The position numbers and the translations under genes were made by a program. Below, piece by piece: positions 32,732-41,640 of a DNA stretch of 58,501 bases. The DNA lies in contig JAHHSK010000003.1 of the NCBI GenBank assembly GCA_020025255.1, positions 1 to 58,501 of the forward strand, read 5' to 3'. Under the pieces are notes generated by a model. It saw only the letters and a list, made by a program, of their open reading frames with translations. It made no database searches and was not told the DNA's origin. Every line of letters starts with the position of its first letter. Position 1 is the stretch's first letter. This DNA comes from Ruthenibacterium sp. Lineage in GTDB: Bacteria; Bacillota; Clostridia; Oscillospirales; Ruminococcaceae.

Positions 32732-33523
32732 ATGGAACGAGCAGATAAAAAAAGAGACAGACAGGATCAGGAAACAACGGTTGTATATGGGAAAAATGCC
32801 GTAACAGAGCTTTTGAAAAGCGGTGCGGCAGTCGATACCGTTTTTATTCAAGATACGATGAATGCATCGCAGGCTGCATATTATACCGCCATTGCGCGGC
32901 AGGCGGGGGCAGTGGTAAAGCGGGTGCATGCAACTAAGCTGCGCGGAATGTGCGGAACCGAAAGTCATCAGGGTGTTGCAGCCTGGGCGGCAAGCATCGA
33001 ATATGTATCGGTCGATGATATCCTGGCGCAGGCAGCCCAGAAAGGCGAGCCGCCGTTTTTGGTGTTGGCAGACGGAGTGGAAGATCCGCATAACCTGGGG
33101 GCGATCATTCGCACCGCGCTGCTTTGCGGGGCGCATGGCATTGTGATCCCGCGCCGCGGCGGCGCACCGGTTACGCCGACGGTCATGAAAAGCAGCGCAG
33201 GGGCGGCGGCACGCCTTCCCGTCGCGCGCGTCGCAAATATCGGGGAAGCGATCCGTCGTTTGAAGGCGCAGAACATTTTTGTCTATTGTGCGGATATGAA
33301 TGGACAGCCGGCATATCAGCAGAACCTGACGGGCGCGATTGCGCTGGTTGCAGGCAGCGAAGGAAGCGGCGTGTCGCAGCTGGTAAAATCCCTTTGCGAT
33401 GGTACAGTGAGCCTGCCTATGGCGGGCGCCGGAACCGGCGTTGACAGCTTCAATGTTTCGGTGGCGACCGGTATTATTTTGTATGAAATCATGCGTCAGC
33501 GCGGAACGGAGGCTTTGAAGTGA
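32732..33523 (+). CDS. rlmB: 23S rRNA 2'-O-ribose methyltransferase family (RlmB/TrmH-like SpoU)
   Basis: 263 residues. An N-terminal substrate-binding domain (VVYGKNAVTELLKSG, HQGVAAW near 80) is followed by the SpoU knot methyltransferase: DGVEDPHNLGAIIRTALLCGAHGIV (motif 1), VAGSEGSGVS (motif 2) and LPMAGAGTGVDSFNVSVATGIILYE (motif 3), which build the SAM site. RlmB methylates G2251 of E. coli 23S rRNA; other members act on tRNA, so the base is inferred. The ATG at 32732 follows GGAGG by 6 bases. Its stop overlaps the GTG of the next gene by 4 bases (GTGA), so the two are translationally coupled. Confidence 0.93.
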   Translation: MERADKKRDRQDQETTVVYGKNAVTELLKSGAAVDTVFIQDTMNASQAAYYTAIARQAGAVVKRVHATKLRGMCGTESHQGVAAWAASIEYVSVDDILAQAAQKGEPPFLVLADGVEDPHNLGAIIRTALLCGAHGIVIPRRGGAPVTPTVMKSSAGAAARLPVARVANIGEAIRRLKAQNIFVYCADMNGQPAYQQNLTGAIALVAGSEGSGVSQLVKSLCDGTVSLPMAGAGTGVDSFNVSVATGIILYEIMRQRGTEALK

Positions 33524-36444
33524 ATGAACAAAGACAGCGTATAAGCGATTCGCAGCTGGATCACATTCTGGAACAGGTGCAGGAAAAGCGGGAGCGTTCG
33601 GTTTCTTCTGCCTTACCCGATGGAAGTGATGCACAGGTGGATGCGATTCTGTCAGAGCTTGGCATCGGAACGGAAAAAAAGAATCGGCCGGTAGAGCCGG
33701 TGCTGCTGCCGCCGATTCCTACGGGAGCACGGCGAACGGCCGGAAAAGCGCAGCCGATGCAGTGGATGCCTGCCCCGGTGTTGCGCCAGACACCGAAAAA
33801 GCCGGTGCAGCCGGTGCAGGCTTCGGAACTGACGGAAACGGAAGAAGCAAGCCGAAAGGAAGAGCCGGAGCAGAAAACAGAGCACAATGCGCAGAAAAAC
33901 GCCCCCGTCGGCGGACAACCGACCGCGCCGCAGGAAAAAACAGAGCCGGAAGTGCCCACCCGTGAGCTGCCCAGCATCAAAGCCTATACGCAGGAAGAAG
34001 AAAAAAAACGGCAGGAAGAACGGGAGCGCATCCGCGAAGAAGCGCGCCGTGAAGTGCGTGAAGAACAGAATCGTGCCGAACCGGTAGGCCAGGCGGTGGT
34101 ACAAGCTGCGCGCGAAGCGGCGCGCAAACGCGATGAGGAAAAGCGTGCAGCAAGAGAAAAGGCGCAGGCCGAACAGAAAAAAGCACAGGAGATCACAGTA
34201 ACCGGCAACAATATGTTTGGAGAGGTGGATGACCGCTTCCGCGATTTCTTTTCCTCTACGGTCATTGATGACCCAAAGCTGAACCCGGAGGGACGCCGCA
34301 AAAGAGAAAAGGGCGGCTTCTGGGCAAACCTGTTCCCGAAAAAAGAAGAGATCGCGGCTGAAAACGAGCCGGAATCCCAGACAGAGGGCACATATTATGA
34401 ATCGGCCATCGAAGACGGCTTTACCGGCGAATTCAATGCGATCAGCCCCGAACAGCTGAGCCGCCTTGGGATCCCGGTTCCGCAAGTGCAGCAGCAGCCG
34501 CCCGAAGAAAAGAAAAAAACGGCGGCTCATACATATACGGCTGCGTTTTTGGCGCGTTCGATCACCAAGGCCGATACATTCGATTTTGAAACAGGAAGCC
34601 GCAGAAAATCAAAAAGTCTGGATTTTGACATCCCGCTGGAGGGCGACGGAACCGGAGAATATGAGACGCTGCGCCGCAAACCATCGGTGGGGCTTGACGA
34701 GGAAGAAGCCATGGGGGAATACAATACCCTTTCGGATGCCCCCATGGTGGAAAGCGAGCTGGATGCCATGCGCCAGGGGCGGATGCTGCGCACGGTGATA
34801 TCCTCGGTATTGACGGTTATGCTGCTGTACCTTGGGTTTTCCGCGCGGGAAGGGCTTGTGCCGCCGATCGCAGCACTCGATCCGCATACCAATCCGTTTG
34901 CGTATCTGATCACGACCTTTGTCCTGCTGTGCCTGACAGCATTCGGTTCGATGCCGATGCTCATATCCGGGCTGCGGGATCTGTTCCGCAATCCCGGGGC
35001 CGATGGCTTTACGGCACTGGCGTTGGTAGGCGCGGGCGTCCAAAATCTGGCATATCTTTTTAAGGCGGATGCCTTCGATCCGGAAAAGGTGACGCTGTTT
35101 GCACCCGTGGCGGCTCTGCTTTTGTGTGGAAATGCGCTTGCAAAATGGCTGAAAACATGTGCGGTATGCGAAAATTTTGCCCGTGCAAGTTCCGGTGAAG
35201 AACAGGCGGCGGCTTTCCTTTTGGAAAAAGATGCCTTGGCAAAGCAGCTGTGTGCCGGATTGGGAGAACACGAGCCGCAGCTTTTGCTCAATCGCCCGAC
35301 GGCACTGGTAAAGGGCTTTTTGCGCCAGAGCTTTTCGGTGCGCGCAGCAGACCGCATTACCTATTGTACAGCCATTATCCTGGGGGCTTCGGCGGTATTC
35401 TGTGCAGCAGTCGCCGGAATCCGGGAAAAGGATGTCTTTACGGCTTTGAACAGCTTTGCGGCGGCGCTGTGCATTGCGGCACCGTTTGCTTCGGCGCTGG
35501 TGCATGCTCTGCCCGCGTACTTTATGAATCAGGCGACCGCTCGGTGCGGCGCGGTGGTGCCGGGCACCAGCGCAGTAGAAGCACTGGGAAGCGTCAATAC
35601 CGTGCTGCTGAGCGCGCGGGAACTGTTCCCCGTGGGCAGTGTGCGGCTGCACGGGATCAAAACCTTTGAAAAAGAGCGCATTGATGTTGCAATTACCTAT
35701 GCAGCCAGTATTTTGCCCACGACCTGTGAGACACTGCGCACGGTCTTTATGGGGATTTTGGATAACAATGAAAAGCTGCTGCTTCCGGTTGAAAATGCAG
35801 CAACCGAGATCGGATACGGATTCAGCGGCTGGATCGAGCACCGAAGAGTGCTTATGGGCAGCCGTGAGATGATGAAGAACCACGACATTGAAGTGCCTTC
35901 TTTGGATTATGAAAAAAAATACACCAAGGATGGAGAACGATGCCCGATCTATCTTGCCGTTTCCGGAAAGCTGTTCGGCATGTTCCTGGTAAGCTATCAG
36001 CCGGCAGAGCATGCGGCGGAAATTATGGACAGCCTGGCACAAAGCGGCATCAGCATCTTGGTCAAGGGGGAAGATTTCAACCTGAATTCCGAATTGGTGG
36101 CGGAATGCTATCAAATTCCGGTAAGCACAGTCAAGGTGCTGGATCAGTATGAGCAGAACGCATTGGAGCAGGAGCTGTGCTACCGCCCGGAGAGCGAGGG
36201 CGTAATGATCCACAGCGGCACATGCGAATCGTTCCTGGGAGGCATGCGCGCCGCAGCCCATGCGGCAGCAGCGGAACGAATGGCGGGCTTTTTGGGCTCG
36301 GCCGCCGTGGCACTGGGCTGCGGCATCAGTGTGGCTTTGTGTATTTCCCGCGGGCTTGCGGGGATTTCCTTGGGCGCACTGCTGATCTATCAGCTGATCT
36401 GGACCGGGGTGATTACTGCGGCACTGATTGCAAAAAAACCGTAA
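33520..36444 (+). CDS. P-type-ATPase-like membrane protein lacking the catalytic aspartate
   Basis: 974 residues. Residues 1-400 are charged and low in complexity, with a Glu/Arg/Lys coiled-coil stretch near 160-225. From about 420 a P-type-ATPase layout follows: membrane helices near 422-443 and 460-480, a pair near 610-665, then AVEALGSVNTVLLSARELFPVG near 690. There S698-ARELF takes the place of the phosphorylation motif DKTGT. HRRVLMGSREMMKNHDIEVP near 775 resembles the nucleotide domain; ILVKGEDFNLNSELVAECYQIP has K849-GE in place of TGD. Two helices end the protein. No TGE or GDGxND motif is seen. A non-pumping, possibly sensory or scaffold, role is likely. GTG start 8 bases after GGAGG, coupled to rlmB. 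Confidence 0.72.
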   Translation: MNEQRQRISDSQLDHILEQVQEKRERSVSSALPDGSDAQVDAILSELGIGTEKKNRPVEPVLLPPIPTGARRTAGKAQPMQWMPAPVLRQTPKKPVQPVQASELTETEEASRKEEPEQKTEHNAQKNAPVGGQPTAPQEKTEPEVPTRELPSIKAYTQEEEKKRQEERERIREEARREVREEQNRAEPVGQAVVQAAREAARKRDEEKRAAREKAQAEQKKAQEITVTGNNMFGEVDDRFRDFFSSTVIDDPKLNPEGRRKREKGGFWANLFPKKEEIAAENEPESQTEGTYYESAIEDGFTGEFNAISPEQLSRLGIPVPQVQQQPPEEKKKTAAHTYTAAFLARSITKADTFDFETGSRRKSKSLDFDIPLEGDGTGEYETLRRKPSVGLDEEEAMGEYNTLSDAPMVESELDAMRQGRMLRTVISSVLTVMLLYLGFSAREGLVPPIAALDPHTNPFAYLITTFVLLCLTAFGSMPMLISGLRDLFRNPGADGFTALALVGAGVQNLAYLFKADAFDPEKVTLFAPVAALLLCGNALAKWLKTCAVCENFARASSGEEQAAAFLLEKDALAKQLCAGLGEHEPQLLLNRPTALVKGFLRQSFSVRAADRITYCTAIILGASAVFCAAVAGIREKDVFTALNSFAAALCIAAPFASALVHALPAYFMNQATARCGAVVPGTSAVEALGSVNTVLLSARELFPVGSVRLHGIKTFEKERIDVAITYAASILPTTCETLRTVFMGILDNNEKLLLPVENAATEIGYGFSGWIEHRRVLMGSREMMKNHDIEVPSLDYEKKYTKDGERCPIYLAVSGKLFGMFLVSYQPAEHAAEIMDSLAQSGISILVKGEDFNLNSELVAECYQIPVSTVKVLDQYEQNALEQELCYRPESEGVMIHSGTCESFLGGMRAAAHAAAAERMAGFLGSAAVALGCGISVALCISRGLAGISLGALLIYQLIWTGVITAALIAKKP

Positions 36445-36546
36445 ACAGCTTGTGAAAGCTGACAATAAGAACAAAACAGTCATAGATTCCGATACTGACA
36501 GATGACGATCCGTGCGATACGGGACAAAAGAAAGGACCTTTTGAAT

Positions 36547-36984
36547 ATGAAAATCAAGGAATATCTGCGAAGCAGGATTGCCTTTATGGCCAGTGTGATC
36601 GAAATCGCCATTTCCGCCATTGTTTTGCTTGCAATTATTGTTGCAGGGGTGCAGGTTGTGCGTGAGGTATTTGACCTGACGAAAAGTCCGGATGTGGAAG
36701 AGGGATTCAAAATGTTCCTCGGCCATGCGTTTAATTTGATCATTGGTGTCGAATTCATCAAGATGCTTGCAAAGCACACACCGGGTTCTGCGATCGAGGT
36801 GCTGCTGTATGCGATTGCTCGGCAGATGGTCGTGGAACATACAACGCCGTTTGAAAACCTGATTGGGATTGCAACCATTGCGCTGATCTTTGCAATTCGT
36901 AAATTCCTGTTTGTGCCTTCGTTCAGCGGGGAAACAGAAATTGCACTGTTCGGCAAAGCTTCGAAGAAAGAGCAAAAAGAATAA
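36547..36984 (+). CDS. PsiE-like membrane protein
   Basis: 145 residues with four hydrophobic segments (about 15-40, 58-80, 87-105, 112-130) and a basic C-terminus. The pattern and the motifs AISAIVLLAIIVAG and FLGHAFNLIIGVEFIKMLAKHTP match the phosphate-starvation-inducible PsiE family, whose activity is not established. The start at 36547 follows AAAGGA by 10 bases; a TTG six bases earlier is an alternative. It follows the pseudo-P-type ATPase gene by about 100 bases and ends the group at a strong terminator. Confidence 0.8.
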   Translation: MKIKEYLRSRIAFMASVIEIAISAIVLLAIIVAGVQVVREVFDLTKSPDVEEGFKMFLGHAFNLIIGVEFIKMLAKHTPGSAIEVLLYAIARQMVVEHTTPFENLIGIATIALIFAIRKFLFVPSFSGETEIALFGKASKKEQKE

Positions 36985-37031
36985 CAAATAAAGGGTCTGC
37001 TGCAAACAGCCCTTTTAAAAAACGATGCACA

Positions 37032-37079
37032 AAAAACGGCTGTCAGCTGAAGCAAAAGCTTCAGCTGACAGCCGTTTTT
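37032..37079 (+). terminator. Very strong terminator after the rlmB group
   Basis: A perfect 22-bp stem (37032-37053 with 37058-37079) closed by an AAAA loop and ending in five T. Its right arm reads as a T-run on the plus strand and A-run on the minus strand, so it can act both ways. Confidence 0.93.
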
Positions 37080-37160
37080 CATTGCTTGCTTTTCTTTTTT
37101 TGTGCAGACTGCCGCAGGACTTTAATTCTGCGGCTGCCCCTTGGTTCCGTTAAAACAGCA

Positions 37161-37200
37161 GAAAAAATTCCGGCGCTGCCTTTGGGTACAGCAGCGCCGG
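37161..37200 (-). terminator. Terminator of secA
   Basis: On the minus strand a 10-bp stem CCGGCGCTGC/GCAGCGCCGG, 11-base loop, then AATTTTTT, about 45 bases beyond the secA stop. Confidence 0.85.
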
Positions 37201-37242
37201 AGCGGAGGTTATTCAAAAATTCAGATTTAAAAGAATAGGGAA

Positions 37243-40008
37243 TCAGGAACGAAGGCTTTTGAATTCCTCACAGGTGCATTTTTTTACCTTTTTTCCGCTG
37301 CCGCAGGGGCAAAGTTCATTGCGCCCAACTTTTTTTACCTTTCGGGGCTGTGATTTCACACTGGCGTCACCGCCGGATTCCCGGGCACCGCTTTCGGATG
37401 TCGGCTTTGCGACCTGTGCGCGTTCCAACGGACGCTCGGCACGGATTTCCAAGGTCAGCAGCATGCGGGAGGTATCCTCGCGAATCGAATCGACCATGGC
37501 ATCAAACATGTTGAAGCCTTCCATACGATATTCCACAACCGGGTCATGCTGACCGTAACTGCGTAAATAAATCCCCTTGCGCAGTTCATCCATAGCATCA
37601 ATATGATCCATCCATTTGGTATCAACAACACGCAGCAGGATCACACGCTCAAACTCACGCATCAGTGCACTGCCGTAACGCTTTTCTTTATCGGCGCAAA
37701 TCGCATCGGCACGTTCCGTAAGGGTTTTGGTGATTTCTTCGGTTTTCAGTTCGGAAAGCTGCTCGGGCGTAAACTGAAAATCGCCGGGCATGGTAAGCCA
37801 GCCCAGATAATAGTTGCGCAAGCCGCTGATATCCCAGTCTTCCGGCAGTTCGCCGGAAAGATACAACGCAACATTGGAGGCAATGGATTCATGGATCATG
37901 GAATGAATGCTTGCGGAAATATCCTTATCCTGCAATACCGTGTTGCGCTGCCCATAGATGATTTCGCGCTGGCTGTTCATGACATCATCAAACTGAAGCA
38001 CGTTTTTGCGAATGGAGAAGTTGCGGGCTTCCAGCTTTTTCTGTGCGCTTTCAATCGTGCCGGTGATCATTTTGTTTTCGATCGGCATATCCTCTTCGGC
38101 ACCGATCGTATCCATGATAGCAGCAACACGCTCGCCGCCGAACAGGCGCATCAAATCATCTTCCAAACTCAGGAAAAACCGGCTTGCACCGGGATCGCCC
38201 TGACGTCCGGAACGTCCGCGCAGCTGATTGTCGATACGGCGGCTTTCGTGGCGTTCGGTGCCGATGATGAACAAGCCCCCGGCATTGCGCACTTCTTCGG
38301 CTTCCTGTGCGATTTCGGCCTTATGCTTTGCTTCCAGTTCGGCATAGCGCTGACGCACAGCAAGGATTTCGGGATCTTCGGTTTCGGCATGGCTGGTGCT
38401 TTCAATAATCAGTTCTTCCGAAAAGCCTTCGCGCGCAAGATCATTTTTTGCCATAAATTCGGCGTTGCCGCCCAGGATGATATCGGTGCCGCGTCCAGCC
38501 ATGTTGGTGGCGATCGTCACAGCGCCTTTTTTGCCGGCCTGCGCAATGATCGCGGCTTCCTTTTCATGATATTTTGCGTTGAGCACCTCATGACGGATGC
38601 CGCGCCGCGACAGCAGCTTACTGAGCGATTCGCTTTTTTCAATCGAAATCGTGCCGACCAGTACCGGCTGTCCTTTCTGGTGGCATTCCAAAATCTGTTC
38701 GATCACCGCGTCAAATTTGGCGCGTTCGGTTTTATAGACAACGTCGTTCAGGTCTTTGCGCGCAACCGGACGATTGGTCGGGACCTCAACGATCTGCAGC
38801 CCATAGATCTCTTCAAATTCAGAAGCTTCCGTCTGTGCAGTGCCCGTCATGCCGGAAAGCTTTTCATACATACGGAAATAATTTTGGAACGTAATGGTGG
38901 CAAGCGTGCGGCTTTCCCCTGCGATCTTGACGCCCTCCTTGGCCTCGATCGCCTGATGCAGCCCCTCGTTATAGCGGCGGCCCATCATCAGTCGTCCCGT
39001 GAATTCATCCACGATGATAACTTCCCCGTCGCGCACAACGTAATCCACATCGCGCTTCATGACGCCGCGCGCTTTGATTGCCTGATTGATGTGATGCTGC
39101 AGCGTCATGTTTTCGCCGCTTGAAAAATCTTCGATATTGAAATATTTTTCCGCCTTGGCAATGCCGCTTGCTGTCAGGGTAGCTGTTTTTTTCTTTTCGT
39201 CCACGACGTAATCGCCGGTGACCTGCTGATCCTGATCTTCTTTTGTATCCAATTCGGCTATCACAGAAGCCTTCAGCGTCTTGGCAAAATTATCGGCAAG
39301 CTTGTAAAGATCGCTGCCGTTATCCTGCCCGCCGCTGATGATCAGAGGGGTGCGCGCTTCATCGATGAGAATGGAGTCCACTTCATCGACAATGGCATAG
39401 TAATGTCCGCGCTGCACGGTGCGGTCGCGGTAGGTTGCCATGTTGTCGCGCAGATAATCGAAGCCGAATTCATTGTTGGTGCCGTATGTGATATCGGCGG
39501 CGTAGGCGGCCTTGCGATCTTCGACACCGTGGATCACAAGCCCGACGGAAAGGCCGAGAAAACGATACAGCTTGCCCATCCATTCGCTGTCGCGCTTGGC
39601 AAGATAATCGTTGACGGTTACGACATGTACTCCGCGGCCGGTCAGGGCATTCAGGTAAACGGGCAGCGTTGCAACCAGGGTTTTTCCTTCACCGGTTTTC
39701 ATTTCCGCAATGCAGCAGCGGTGAAGCACGATGCCGCCGATAATCTGAACCGGAAAGTGCTTCATCCCCAGAACACGCCAGCTTGCCTCGCGGCAGACGG
39801 CAAAGGCATCGGGCAGGATATCATCGAGCGTTTCACCACCGGCAAGACGCTTTTTCAATTCGGGCGTCATGGCCTGAAGCTCACAATCGCTCATGGCCTG
39901 ATACTTGGATTCCAGTGATAAAATCTGATCGGCAATGGGTTTTATCTTTTTCAGCTCCTTGGAAGAAAAAGAACCGAAAATCTTTTCGAGAAACGACAAA
40001 TTATTCAC
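37243..40008 (-). CDS. secA: Preprotein translocase ATPase SecA
   Basis: 921 residues, full-length SecA, the motor that pushes preproteins through SecYEG. Seen are NBD1 with the Walker A AEMKTGEGKTLVA near residue 103 and Walker B DEVDSILIDEARTPLIISG near 208, the ITFQNYFRMYEKLSGMTGTA segment, NBD2 with TNMAGRGTDIILGG and LRGRSGRQGDPG, and the C-terminal zinc-binding CPCGSGKKVKKCTC after a charged linker. The start is GTG at 40008, shortly after AAAGGTGA. It is monocistronic, with a consensus promoter at 40051-40080. Confidence 0.98.
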   Translation of the reverse strand: MNNLSFLEKIFGSFSSKELKKIKPIADQILSLESKYQAMSDCELQAMTPELKKRLAGGETLDDILPDAFAVCREASWRVLGMKHFPVQIIGGIVLHRCCIAEMKTGEGKTLVATLPVYLNALTGRGVHVVTVNDYLAKRDSEWMGKLYRFLGLSVGLVIHGVEDRKAAYAADITYGTNNEFGFDYLRDNMATYRDRTVQRGHYYAIVDEVDSILIDEARTPLIISGGQDNGSDLYKLADNFAKTLKASVIAELDTKEDQDQQVTGDYVVDEKKKTATLTASGIAKAEKYFNIEDFSSGENMTLQHHINQAIKARGVMKRDVDYVVRDGEVIIVDEFTGRLMMGRRYNEGLHQAIEAKEGVKIAGESRTLATITFQNYFRMYEKLSGMTGTAQTEASEFEEIYGLQIVEVPTNRPVARKDLNDVVYKTERAKFDAVIEQILECHQKGQPVLVGTISIEKSESLSKLLSRRGIRHEVLNAKYHEKEAAIIAQAGKKGAVTIATNMAGRGTDIILGGNAEFMAKNDLAREGFSEELIIESTSHAETEDPEILAVRQRYAELEAKHKAEIAQEAEEVRNAGGLFIIGTERHESRRIDNQLRGRSGRQGDPGASRFFLSLEDDLMRLFGGERVAAIMDTIGAEEDMPIENKMITGTIESAQKKLEARNFSIRKNVLQFDDVMNSQREIIYGQRNTVLQDKDISASIHSMIHESIASNVALYLSGELPEDWDISGLRNYYLGWLTMPGDFQFTPEQLSELKTEEITKTLTERADAICADKEKRYGSALMREFERVILLRVVDTKWMDHIDAMDELRKGIYLRSYGQHDPVVEYRMEGFNMFDAMVDSIREDTSRMLLTLEIRAERPLERAQVAKPTSESGARESGGDASVKSQPRKVKKVGRNELCPCGSGKKVKKCTCEEFKSLRS

Positions 40009-40050
40009 TCACCTTTCGCGCTGCAGGAAATTGCGGCACAATTCCTTTTT

Positions 40051-40080
40051 ATAATACTACTTTATGGAACAGAGTGTCAA
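40051..40080 (-). promoter_or_regulatory. Promoter of secA
   Basis: On the minus strand TTGACA (40075-40080), an 18-base spacer and TATTAT (40051-40056), about 43 bases before the GTG start. The rest of 40081-40267 shows no supported gene. Confidence 0.78.
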
Positions 40081-40267
40081 ACACAATCCGTCGAAACCCA
40101 AAGAATAAATAAAAAACAGCCAAAGCCCGCCGCCAAAAAGCAGACGGTGATAAGATAGGAAAAAGCCTGCCGTATGCAAATCGAGCAAAAATGCCCGAGC
40201 AGCGGATCGATGCATCCGGCGCTTTGGCAAAACGAAGGGGCATTGGGCGCAGCCCGCTGCGCTATGC

Positions 40268-40298
40268 AAAAAAAACAGGGCTGCACCATGTGCAGCCC
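40268..40298 (-). terminator. Terminator of the 81-residue protein gene
   Basis: On the minus strand GGGCTGCAC, 3-base loop, GTGCAGCCC, then a run of T. It sits about 57 bases beyond the stop codon. Confidence 0.85.
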
Positions 40299-40355
40299 TA
40301 TACTCTGTGTTCACGAAAAATCGTCACGGCATGCAATTTCGAAATTGCAGCGGGA

Positions 40356-40601
40356 TTACTTTTCACCGAACATATTGAAACGGAACAGCTTGCTTTCATC
40401 TTCCTTGTTTTCACACAGGAGTGTAGCATTCGCGATGCTGCCGCCTTCAATCAGCTTGGTAAAGCCAATCAGCTGGCAGAGCTTGCTTTTCAGATTCAGC
40501 CGGTCGCCATCGGGCGTGACCATGAACACGTTGCCGGTGCAGCTGGCAAGTACTTCATTGAATTCCTTCAGATCGATATCATGCATGTCAACAGTTGCCA
40601 T
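40356..40601 (-). CDS. Small conserved-looking protein, function unknown
   Basis: 81 residues, soluble, family not recognised. It begins MATVDMHDIDLKEFNEVLAS and has one pair of separated cysteines (SCTGN near 21, KLCQL near 42) and a third Cys near 63; its length and alpha/beta pattern are those of a small single-domain protein. The start follows AAAGGAG by 9 bases, a TTGADA-type consensus promoter lies at 40694-40721, and a terminator follows, so it is a complete, probably well-expressed single-gene unit. It diverges from the scaffold/GGGtGRT operon. A PTS HPr identity was considered for size, but the active-site His/Ser motif is missing. Confidence 0.8.
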   Translation of the reverse strand: MATVDMHDIDLKEFNEVLASCTGNVFMVTPDGDRLNLKSKLCQLIGFTKLIEGGSIANATLLCENKEDESKLFRFNMFGEK

Positions 40602-40693
40602 AATGTTATTCTCCTTTCAAAAATGAAAACAGATTTTCAAAATTATCGGTGGCCGGAAGTGTATTATATGCCGTAATTCCTTCCGGTAATGAT

Positions 40694-40721
40694 AGTATAC
40701 CACGCGATTCAGCAATGTCAA
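40694..40721 (-). promoter_or_regulatory. Promoter of the 81-residue protein gene
   Basis: On the minus strand TTGACA (40716-40721), a 16-base spacer and TATACT (40694-40699). Confidence 0.78.
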
Positions 40722-40832
40722 CAATAATCGCCAAATAATTTTGTAATATCTAACAATGAATTTGTCCAAAAATCCACATATTAGACAAAAGACGGAATCG
40801 AAGAAAAAGTTTTGTTTTTCGGTGGGATACCC

Positions 40833-40861
40833 TTGAAAACAGACCGGATTTTCTTTATAAT
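40833..40861 (+). promoter_or_regulatory. Promoter of the scaffold/GGGtGRT operon
   Basis: TTGAAA (40833-40838), 17-base spacer, TATAAT (40856-40861), 68 bases before the start codon. Confidence 0.85.
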
Positions 40862-40929
40862 ATATGTAGTGTTGTGTCAACAATTTATCAATGTTAGAAG
40901 CGACATCACAAAAAGTAAGGAGCATCACT

Positions 40930-41622
40930 ATGACTTATACTCATGAAGTAGAACGTATGTGTCCGCTCACGAAAGGCCCGAATCATGGGCCGGCCCCCAT
41001 TCCGGAAGAGGGCCAGTGGGTTAAGGCATATCAGATTTCCGATATCAGCGGCTTGACGCATGGTGTCGGCTGGTGCGCACCGCAGCAGGGTGCCTGCAAA
41101 CTGACGCTGAATGTTAAAAACGGCGTGATCGAAGAGGCTTTGGTGGAAACACTGGGCTGCTCGGGCATGACGCATTCGGCTGCAATGGCAGGCGAGATCC
41201 TGCCCGGCAAAACCATTCTGGAAGCACTGAACACCGACCTTGTGTGCGATGCAATCAACGTTGCAATGCGCGAACTGTTTTTGCAGATCGTATACGGCCG
41301 TACCCAGACTGCTTTCTCGGATGATGGTCTGCCGGTCGGCGCAGGGCTGGAAGATCTGGGCAAGGGTCTGCGCAGCATGACCGGTACGATCTTCTCCACG
41401 AAGCTCAAGGGGGTTCGTTATCTGGAACTGACCGAAGGCTATATCACAAAGGTTGCTTTGGATGAAAACAATGAAGCGATCGGCTATCAGTTTGTCCGTC
41501 TGGGCAAAATGATGGAAGATATCCGCCACGGTGTCGATCCGAAGGAAGCATACGAAAAGAACATCGGCACCTACGGCCGTTTTGCAAATGCTCCGAAGTA
41601 TATCGACCCGCGCGAAGAGTAA
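40930..41622 (+). CDS. NifU-like iron-sulfur scaffold family protein (GGGtGRT partner)
   Basis: 230 residues. The central part resembles the NifU/IscU N-terminal fold: GWCAPQQGACKLTLNVKNGVIEEALVETLGCSGMTHSAAMAGEILPGKT holds three cysteines (about residues 49, 56, 77) and the LNVKNGVIEEA strand pair seen in scaffolds. Such proteins are commonly annotated 'iron-sulfur cluster assembly scaffold protein' and nearly always precede a GGGtGRT protein. The usual third IscU ligand arrangement is not obvious, so cluster assembly is unproven. ATG at 40930 is 7 bases after AAGGAG. Codon use suggests good expression. First of a two-gene operon. Confidence 0.82.
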   Translation: MTYTHEVERMCPLTKGPNHGPAPIPEEGQWVKAYQISDISGLTHGVGWCAPQQGACKLTLNVKNGVIEEALVETLGCSGMTHSAAMAGEILPGKTILEALNTDLVCDAINVAMRELFLQIVYGRTQTAFSDDGLPVGAGLEDLGKGLRSMTGTIFSTKLKGVRYLELTEGYITKVALDENNEAIGYQFVRLGKMMEDIRHGVDPKEAYEKNIGTYGRFANAPKYIDPREE

Positions 41623-41640
41623 GAGAGGAGGAGAAGAAGA

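Noticed and set aside
34609..37005. 798-codon open frame on the minus strand opposite the P-type-like gene
   Set aside because: It is antisense to a well-supported gene, has no ribosome binding site, is rich in Cys, His, Arg and Gln without domain motifs, and reflects codon bias of the real strand.
37603..39123. 506-codon open frame opposite secA
   Set aside because: Antisense to an unmistakable secA; no start signal and no recognisable domain.
40057..40314. Short hydrophobic frames on the minus strand between secA and the 81-residue gene
   Set aside because: They run through the terminator at 40268-40298, overlap each other in two frames and lack ribosome binding sites.
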